Part shown: in pieces, positions 58,744 through 64,000 of the stretch
Layout of the letters: each line of letters begins with the position of its first letter
Position numbering within the stretch: position 1 is the first letter of the stretch
Assembly: GCA_903913215.1 (NCBI GenBank)
Contig: CAIWKE010000010.1
Location: forward strand, 1 to 64,000
Reading direction: 5' to 3'
DNA from: an uncultured Holophagaceae bacterium
Lineage (GTDB): Bacteria; Acidobacteriota; Holophagae; Holophagales; Holophagaceae
Length of the DNA: 64,000 nucleotides
Made by a program: the position numbers and the translations under genes
Notes under the pieces: generated by a model
What the model was told of the DNA's origin: nothing
Seen by the model: only the letters and a program-made list of their open reading frames with translations
Database searches by the model: none

Positions 58744-58980
58744 CTACTCGTCCCGGTCAGAGTCCCCGATGACCACCAAATCGTCATCCTCGTAGGCGAA
58801 GTCGCCCTCCTCGATGAGGATCTCCCGCACCTTGCCGCCTTCCGGGGCGTTGATATAGAAGGAGGTGCGGGAGGCGTCCGTGCCCTCGATGATGATCAGG
58901 GGCTCGTCCTCTTCCACTTCCTGGCCGGGGCGGACCAGAACGTCCACCACGTAACCCGGCCATTCCGCCCGCACAATCAT
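58744..58980 (-). CDS. Biotinyl/lipoyl-like domain protein lacking the modified lysine
   Basis: The 78-residue protein has the biotinyl/lipoyl half-repeat pattern (VRPGQEVEEDEPLIIIEG ... GGKVREILIEEGDFAYEDDD) but the hairpin turn where EAMKM-like Lys should stand reads IEGTDASRTSFYIN, with no lysine. It therefore cannot carry biotin or lipoate in the normal way. It is 55 bases upstream of the normal carrier gene in the same operon. Confidence 0.85.
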   Translation of the reverse strand: MIVRAEWPGYVVDVLVRPGQEVEEDEPLIIIEGTDASRTSFYINAPEGGKVREILIEEGDFAYEDDDLVVIGDSDRDE

Positions 58981-59109
58981 GCTGTCCCCCCTTGAGGTTC
59001 ACGAACCTTGGCCGCGAGAGTATGGCGCTATGGGGTCCTGCGCAAGGCCTGGAAGCAGTTCTTTTCGTCACATCTGGTCTCTGAGATACTGGAAGGCTTG
59101 GAGGTTGGA

Positions 59110-60210
59110 ATGGCTGTCGCCTGTGGCATCGTGGGTCTCCCCAACGTGGGAAAGTCCACCCTTTTCAACGCTCTCACCCGCGCTGGGGCGGCTTCGGCCA
59201 ACTACCCCTTCTGCACCATCGAGCCCAATACAGGGGTCGTGGACGTGCCAGATCCCCGTCTGGCGGCCCTGGCGGCCATCGTGAACCCCCAGCGGGTCCT
59301 GCCCGCCGCCCAGGAATTTGTGGACATCGCCGGCCTGGTGCGGGGCGCCAGCAAGGGGGAGGGACTGGGCAATGCCTTCCTGGGCCACATCCGGGAGACG
59401 GATGCCATCGTCCAGGTGGTGCGCTGCTTCGAGGATGACAACGTCACCCACGTCGAGGGTGGCGTGCATCCTGAGCGGGACCTGAGCATCATCGAGACGG
59501 AACTGGTCATCAAGGACCTGGATGGCATCGAGAAGGGCCTGGATCGGCACCGGAAGATCGCCAAGACCGGCAACAAGGAGTCCATCGCCCTGGTGGCCGT
59601 GCTGGAGCGCCTCTTCGCGGCCCTGAACGAGGGCAAGTGGGCCAGCACCGCTGGCCTCTCCGTCGAGGACAAGGCCCTGGTGAAGTCCTACGGCCTGCTC
59701 ACCCTGAAGCCCACCCTCTTCGTGGGCAACATCGGGGAAGAAGATATCCGGAACCCCGAGGGCAATCCCCACTACGTAAAGCTGATGGCCCTGGCCGCCG
59801 AACGCCACGCGCCCTGCATCCCCATCTGCTCGAAGCTGGAGGCCGAAATCCAGGATCTGCCTGAGGAGGACCGCCCCCTCTTCCTGGAAGAGGCGGGCCT
59901 GACCGAGCCGGGCCTGAACGTGCTCATCCACGCCAGCTACGACCTGCTGGGCCTTCAGACCTACTTCACCGCTGGGGTGAAGGAAGTGCGCGCCTGGACC
60001 ATCCACAAGGGCGACACGGCGCCCCAGGCGGCGGGCGTCATCCACACGGATTTTGAGAAGGGCTTCATCCGGGCCCAGGTCATCGCCTACGAGGACTTCC
60101 TCGCCTGCAAGGGTGAGCAGGGCGCCAAGGATGCCGGGAAGATGCGGACCGAAGGCAAGGAATACATTGTCAAAGACGGGGATCTCATGAACTTCCTCTT
60201 CAACGTGTAG
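59110..60210 (+). CDS. ychF: Redox-regulated ATPase YchF
   Basis: The 366-residue Obg-family P-loop protein binds ATP rather than GTP and associates with ribosomes. G1 is [42 protein letters not shown] and the ATP-specifying NIGEED (NxxE-type) follow, ending with the TGS-like domain [18 protein letters not shown]. The frame extends to 59008, but GGAGGTTGGA precedes the ATG at 59110. It is divergent from the carrier operon. Confidence 0.96.
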   Translation: MAVACGIVGLPNVGKSTLFNALTRAGAASANYPFCTIEPNTGVVDVPDPRLAALAAIVNPQRVLPAAQEFVDIAGLVRGASKGEGLGNAFLGHIRETDAIVQVVRCFEDDNVTHVEGGVHPERDLSIIETELVIKDLDGIEKGLDRHRKIAKTGNKESIALVAVLERLFAALNEGKWASTAGLSVEDKALVKSYGLLTLKPTLFVGNIGEEDIRNPEGNPHYVKLMALAAERHAPCIPICSKLEAEIQDLPEEDRPLFLEEAGLTEPGLNVLIHASYDLLGLQTYFTAGVKEVRAWTIHKGDTAPQAAGVIHTDFEKGFIRAQVIAYEDFLACKGEQGAKDAGKMRTEGKEYIVKDGDLMNFLFNV

Positions 60211-60255
60211 ACTCACCCTGTCATCAACCCATAAAAAACCTGCATGGCTAGGACT

Positions 60256-60273
60256 CATCCGATCATTCGGATG
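60256..60273. terminator. Short hairpin between ychF and the PilZ gene
   Basis: CATCCGA (60256-60262) and TCGGATG (60267-60273) enclose a TCAT loop. It lies 45 bases after the ychF stop, without a T run. A weak terminator or operator is possible. Confidence 0.35.
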
Positions 60274-60305
60274 GCCCGATCCCCTGTTGTGAGGAGTCCT
60301 GGAAC

Positions 60306-61559
60306 ATGGAACCTGGGAAGGGGAACGGGGGAGGAGGACGGGGTGCACCCGTCGAGGACCTCGTGCTCATCCGCCAGGCCATGGAAGACCTCCAGCGGGG
60401 GGAGATCGAGTTCCCCATCAAGGTGGAGGGCACCCACACCCTGCCCTACACCTCCCACATCCAGCTCCTGGACCTGGCCAAGGGCATCGCCCACCTGAAG
60501 CTCATCCGCCCCCTGCCGCATGAAATGGTCGTGGGTGCTTCCTTCGAGATGCTCTTCTCCCTGGGCGACCAGCGCTACGAGGCTCCCACCACCTTCCTGG
60601 GCCGCGAGTCCTACCTGCTCTACCGGTTCACGGTGCCCACGCGGATGGTGCCCTGCGACCGGCGCCGCAACAAGCGCTACCCCTTCCGGCCCCGGGAGAA
60701 GGCCTATGTGTTGGCCCAGGATGGCGGCGTCCCGGGCCACGGCCTGGCTGGCCCCCTGGTGAACCTCTCCCTGGGGGGCCTAGCCTTCCGCGTGGACCGG
60801 ATCCTCCAGCTGGGGGACCAACTGCGCATCACGCCCGGCCTGGGCTTCTTCGACAAGGGGAAGGAACTCCCCATGCTCAAGATCCGGGACCTCCCCAAGG
60901 TGCCCCTCTTCGAAGTGCGGGGCACCGTGGCCAATGCCTGGGAACGGGGCGGCGAGATCATCGTCGGCGTCAAGTTCCCCGAGCTCAAGGACGCGGAGCT
61001 GAAAGTCCTCCAGGACGTCCTCACCATCCGGGAGCAGATGCAGCGGGCCAGCGTGGCTGGAGCCACCCCAGGCCCCACGGTCCGGGAACCCCGCGCCGCC
61101 GCCCGACCCGAAGAGACCAACAGCCCCACCCGCCGCCTCAACCCCGCCGGTGCCAGGACGCCCGATGCCCTCACCCGCCTGGGGCGCCGCTGCACCCTGG
61201 TGGTGCTGGCCATGGCTCCCGGGGCTCCCCGAGAGTTGGTGCGCCAGGCCCTCTGGGATCAGGGCTACCTCCGTGTAGAGGCCGTGGATGCCCTGGAGCA
61301 AGTCCAGGGGCGCTTCCATGAGGAGGTCGTCACTAGCCGCCTGCTCATGCTGGAGGCCCCCGCCGGGAGCGAGGCCCCCATGACCCTCATCCGCAGCCTG
61401 CAGGATGGCCTAGGAGAGTTCCAGGAACTGCCCGTGGCCCTGATCGCCCCCGGAGGCCAGCCCCCGGAGACCGACGATCCCCTGGTCCGCCCCCTGCCCT
61501 GGCCCACCACCGATCCCTCGACCTGGCTGCCCATCCTGGACGAGCTGAGCGGCCTTTAG
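60306..61559 (+). CDS. PilZ domain protein with YcgR-like N terminus and receiver-like C terminus
   Basis: The 417-residue protein has an N-terminal YcgR-like beta domain (about 18-110), a PilZ domain (about 118-235; RRRNKRYPFR with the c-di-GMP-binding arginines and NLSLGGLAF) and a C-terminal domain (about 295-410; TLVVLAMAPGAPRELVRQAL) reminiscent of a degenerate receiver fold without the phospho-acceptor. It is predicted to be a cyclic-di-GMP effector. GAGGAG is 9 bases before the ATG. Its stop overlaps that of the convergent kinase gene. Confidence 0.85.
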   Translation: MEPGKGNGGGGRGAPVEDLVLIRQAMEDLQRGEIEFPIKVEGTHTLPYTSHIQLLDLAKGIAHLKLIRPLPHEMVVGASFEMLFSLGDQRYEAPTTFLGRESYLLYRFTVPTRMVPCDRRRNKRYPFRPREKAYVLAQDGGVPGHGLAGPLVNLSLGGLAFRVDRILQLGDQLRITPGLGFFDKGKELPMLKIRDLPKVPLFEVRGTVANAWERGGEIIVGVKFPELKDAELKVLQDVLTIREQMQRASVAGATPGPTVREPRAAARPEETNSPTRRLNPAGARTPDALTRLGRRCTLVVLAMAPGAPRELVRQALWDQGYLRVEAVDALEQVQGRFHEEVVTSRLLMLEAPAGSEAPMTLIRSLQDGLGEFQELPVALIAPGGQPPETDDPLVRPLPWPTTDPSTWLPILDELSGL

Positions 61560-63715
61560 ACAGGGGTCACTTTCACCAGCTGCCCCATCGCATCCACGCG
61601 GTGGATATCGTCCTCGAGCCGCTGGCCACGCACCACCGGATCCGCCGCGTCGCGGGCCAGGAGAACGCCACCCCGGGCATTCCGGTGCATCACGCACTCC
61701 TCCAGCGTGGCCTGGGAGTCCTCCAGCAGCAGCAGGCCCGTATCGCGGCCGTCCTTGAGGGTACAGCGCACCAGCAGGAGGCTGCCGCCGGGCTCCACCT
61801 GGGCACCGGCACCGGCATTGCCCGACAGCTCGCAGCCATCCAATACGCCCTGACCGCCCTCGGCGCAGTCCACGCCCATGGCCAAGCCTTCACTGAAGGT
61901 ACAGCTCCGGGCCTGCACCGTGGCACCGTGGTTGATGAGCAGTCCCGCGCCGCCATTGCCCTGGACCGTGCAGCCGTCGAGGGTGGCCAGGCCCCGGTCC
62001 ATGACCGAGATCCCGAACCCAGGGTTACCCTCCAGTCGGCACTGCCGGAGCATGACATTGGCCCCCGCCAGCACGTGAGCCCCCGAGCAGGTGTGGTTGC
62101 CCAGCACGCAGGCATCCAGCACCGCATGGCTCCGCTCCAGGGCCAGCAGACCCGCGAAGTGGCTGCTCATGAGGCGGCTGCGGGTGAGGTGGACCCGCCC
62201 TTCGGGCTCGATCTCGACACTGCCCGCCAGGGTCAGGAAGCCACAGGTATCTGCTGTGGCCTGGGCCCGGGCGCCCACCTTCAGGCCCACCCCGTCCCCG
62301 GGGCCGAATTCCACGCCCTGCAGGGTGGCTTGAGCTCCGGCCTCCAGGCGGAGGCCGCATTCACGGAAGCCCCGCAAGGAGCCACCAACCAGGTTCACCT
62401 GGGCCCCCCCGGCCACCACCAGGGCCTCGGCCCCACCCGTGAGCAGCTGGCAGTCCTGGAAGCGGGGCGAGGCGCCACTGGCCACCTCCACGCCCCCCAC
62501 CAGCACACAGCTTTCCAGCCGGGGCGTGCCGCCGGTGATGCGCAGCACCGCGCCCTCCTCTGCCACGCGGAGGGTGAGGTTGCGCAGCACCAGATCCCGG
62601 CCGCCCGAGATGAGGGTGGGGGCCTTCAGGCTCTCCAGGACCACCTCGCCGACCTCGCCCAGACCCGTGATGGTCACATCCTTGTCCAGCACCACGGCTT
62701 CGCGGTAGAGCCCCGGCAGCAGGGTGATCTCGGCGCCGGCCCGCGCCTGGCGCAGGGCCACTTTGAGGCTCAGGCACTGGCCCTGCCCCCCCTTGCCCAC
62801 GCGGATCTGCTGGCCAGCGCTGTCGGCATCCAGGCGGGCGGCCACCAGGGGCGGAGCCAGGATGGTGCCCGCGGAGGCTGGCACGCCCTCCCGGGTACCG
62901 GCGGCGGCATCCCGGATGGCCTGCCCCAGCTCCTCGGCGTCCGCGAATCGGTCCTCGGGCCGCTTTGCCAGGGCCCGCTCCGCTACGGCCAGCAACTGAC
63001 CGGAAATGTCCTTCAGCTCTGCCATCCGGATGGGCTCCGGCGGATGCAGCAGGATGCGGTTCAGCACCGCCGTGGTGGTGTCGCCGCTGAAGGGCTTACG
63101 GCCCCCGGTGAGGATCTCGTAGAGCATCACGCCGAGAGCGAAGATGTCGGAGCTGGTCGAGGACTTCCCCGAATCCAGGTACTCGGGGGCCATGTAGCTC
63201 ACCGTGCCCATCCAGGTGCCGGTCTGGGTGAGGCCCGAGGGGCCCATTTGCGCCACCCCGAAGTCCATGAGCTTGGCGTGCACCTTCCGCCCGTGCCGAG
63301 TGACCAGGACGTTGGCGGGCTTGATGTCCCGGTGGATGACGCCCCGCTGGTGAGCGTAAGCCAGGCCGTCGCAGACCTGGGCCAGGGCCTCCAGCAGGTC
63401 CGCCTTGGGAGTGGTTCCGCTACGGATGAGGACATCCAAGTCCTCGCCCTCCACATACTCCATGGCCAGGTAGTGCAGGCCCTCGTCATCACCGAACTCG
63501 AAGACTGTGACGATGTGCGGATGGTTGAGCATGGCCGCCGCACGGGCCTCCCGCTCGAAGCGGGCCTGAGCCTCGGCGCCGAAGGCCGAGCCCGCGGAGA
63601 TCACCTTGAGGGCCACCTCCCGCCCCAGCTTGGGATCCCGCCCCAGGTAGACCACGCCCATGGAGCCCCTGCCCAGGAGCCGGACGATCTCGAATTTTCC
63701 TAAACGATCCTGCAT
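61556..63715 (-). CDS. Serine/threonine kinase fused to a right-handed beta-helix
   Basis: The 719-residue protein has an N-terminal Hanks-type kinase (about 8-265; LGRGSMGVVYLG, catalytic Lys37 in VALKVI, HRDIKPANVL at 128-137, DFG at 151-153, APE-type MAPEYLD) with all main catalytic residues. The C terminus (about 330-700) is a string of short beta-helix coils of the pectate-lyase/parallel-helix type (LDGCTVQGNGGAGLLINHG, LDGCELSGNAGAGAQVEPGG). No transmembrane segment or signal peptide is apparent. Kinase-beta-helix fusion is unusual; the helix may be a substrate or ligand platform. Confidence 0.9.
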   Translation of the reverse strand: MQDRLGKFEIVRLLGRGSMGVVYLGRDPKLGREVALKVISAGSAFGAEAQARFEREARAAAMLNHPHIVTVFEFGDDEGLHYLAMEYVEGEDLDVLIRSGTTPKADLLEALAQVCDGLAYAHQRGVIHRDIKPANVLVTRHGRKVHAKLMDFGVAQMGPSGLTQTGTWMGTVSYMAPEYLDSGKSSTSSDIFALGVMLYEILTGGRKPFSGDTTTAVLNRILLHPPEPIRMAELKDISGQLLAVAERALAKRPEDRFADAEELGQAIRDAAAGTREGVPASAGTILAPPLVAARLDADSAGQQIRVGKGGQGQCLSLKVALRQARAGAEITLLPGLYREAVVLDKDVTITGLGEVGEVVLESLKAPTLISGGRDLVLRNLTLRVAEEGAVLRITGGTPRLESCVLVGGVEVASGASPRFQDCQLLTGGAEALVVAGGAQVNLVGGSLRGFRECGLRLEAGAQATLQGVEFGPGDGVGLKVGARAQATADTCGFLTLAGSVEIEPEGRVHLTRSRLMSSHFAGLLALERSHAVLDACVLGNHTCSGAHVLAGANVMLRQCRLEGNPGFGISVMDRGLATLDGCTVQGNGGAGLLINHGATVQARSCTFSEGLAMGVDCAEGGQGVLDGCELSGNAGAGAQVEPGGSLLLVRCTLKDGRDTGLLLLEDSQATLEECVMHRNARGGVLLARDAADPVVRGQRLEDDIHRVDAMGQLVKVTPV

Positions 63716-63769
63716 AGAAACCTATCGGCAGGATCCGCTCCGAGATTCAATTCGGACGCGACGGGCCCC

Positions 63770-64000
63770 CTACCGCGCCTCGATGGGCATGTGGCGCAGG
63801 CGCTCCACCCGCGCCGCCATGGGGGGATGGGTGGAGAAAAGGTTCATGAGGCCCCCGCCGCGCAGGGGGTTCACGATCATCATGTGGGCCGTGGCGGGCT
63901 GGGCATCCCGCATGGGCACCTGCTGGTTGTAGGACTCCAGGCGCTCCAGGGCCGAGGCCAGCATGTCCGGGCGTCCAGTCAGGTGGGCGCTGTAGTCGTC
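63770..64000 (-). CDS. C-terminal end of an M48 (HtpX-like) metallopeptidase
   Basis: The visible 76 C-terminal residues read SAHLTGRPDMLASALERLES, then FSTHPPMAARVERLRHM, the closing pattern of M48 peptidases. The HEXXH catalytic motif lies beyond the right edge. In homologues the family degrades misfolded membrane proteins. It is followed by 54 bases before the kinase start on the same strand. Confidence 0.75.
   Translation of the reverse strand, partial: DDYSAHLTGRPDMLASALERLESYNQQVPMRDAQPATAHMMIVNPLRGGGLMNLFSTHPPMAARVERLRHMPIEAR

Noticed and set aside
61601-63703. 700-codon plus-strand open frame
   Set aside because: It is antisense to the kinase-beta-helix gene, which has clear kinase motifs.

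Overview
The window is a GC-rich (roughly two-thirds G+C by eye) Gram-negative chromosome segment with about 53 protein genes and one tRNA gene. Gene content (AcnB-type aconitase, ribH-nusB-accB-accC run, ychF, murJ, many two-component proteins, DinB-family proteins, Ig-like-rich lipoprotein, TonB-receptor-like barrel, YXWGXW lipoprotein) and codon use point to Acidobacteriota, most likely a Holophagae/Geothrix-like organism. That placement is inference from recall, not from a database comparison.

Layout. 1-1.98 kb is the edge of an AT-richer acquired segment: the start of a minus-strand gene with IS21-like terminal repeats in front of it, decayed gene pieces, an AT-rich patch and a P4-type tyrosine integrase. 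From 2 to 9 kb lie acs (acetyl-CoA synthetase), a DUF4287/DUF5655 protein, a YbaK deacylase, a minus-strand NAT-tautomerase-DinB run and a gamma-glutamyltransferase. From 9 to 12.6 kb a hybrid histidine kinase converges on an HD-GYP protein. From 12.7 to 18.6 kb come acnB, ribH, nusB, accB and accC, then tRNA-Thr(TGT). From 18.8 to 25.7 kb is a minus-strand signalling block: YXWGXW lipoprotein, response regulator with a catalytically dead HD-GYP domain, RR-HDOD, CHASE-PAS-PAS-GAF histidine kinase, and a NarL-type regulator. murJ, a long-chain acyl-CoA ligase, a secreted S9 peptidase and dtd follow. From 32.8 to 39.2 kb a TonB-receptor-like barrel is followed at once by a 1460-residue lipoprotein made of nested Ig-like duplications and kelch repeats, then a decayed tail of a paralogue. 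From 39.4 to 49.9 kb there are a hydrolase, a DinB protein, an Xaa-Pro peptidase, an acyl-CoA carboxylase beta subunit, two overlapping MFS paralogues, an SDR, a eukaryote-like alanine aminotransferase and an acyl-CoA dehydrogenase. From 50 to 56.6 kb there are TPR proteins, a formyltransferase, a FabH-like ketosynthase, a PepSY-like protein and an SPFH-SHOCT protein. From 56.7 to 59 kb is a minus-strand operon of a Lys-less biotinyl-like protein, a biotinyl carrier, an enoyl-CoA hydratase and a CDF transporter. The right end has ychF, a PilZ protein, a Ser/Thr kinase fused to a beta-helix, and the end of an M48 peptidase.

How it fits together. Several genes serve acyl-CoA metabolism (acs, fadD-like ligase, acyl-CoA dehydrogenase, enoyl-CoA hydratase, carboxylase beta subunit, biotinyl carriers, accB/accC). 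The signalling block plus PilZ and HD-GYP proteins suggest cyclic-di-GMP-linked regulation.

The most unusual items are: a family of long inverted repeats placed just downstream of 3' gene ends (five loci); the Lys-less carrier protein beside a normal one; the kinase-beta-helix fusion; the dead HD-GYP regulator; and the nested 258-bp and about 753-bp duplications of the surface lipoprotein. No CRISPR array, rRNA, phage structural genes or known defence system was seen.
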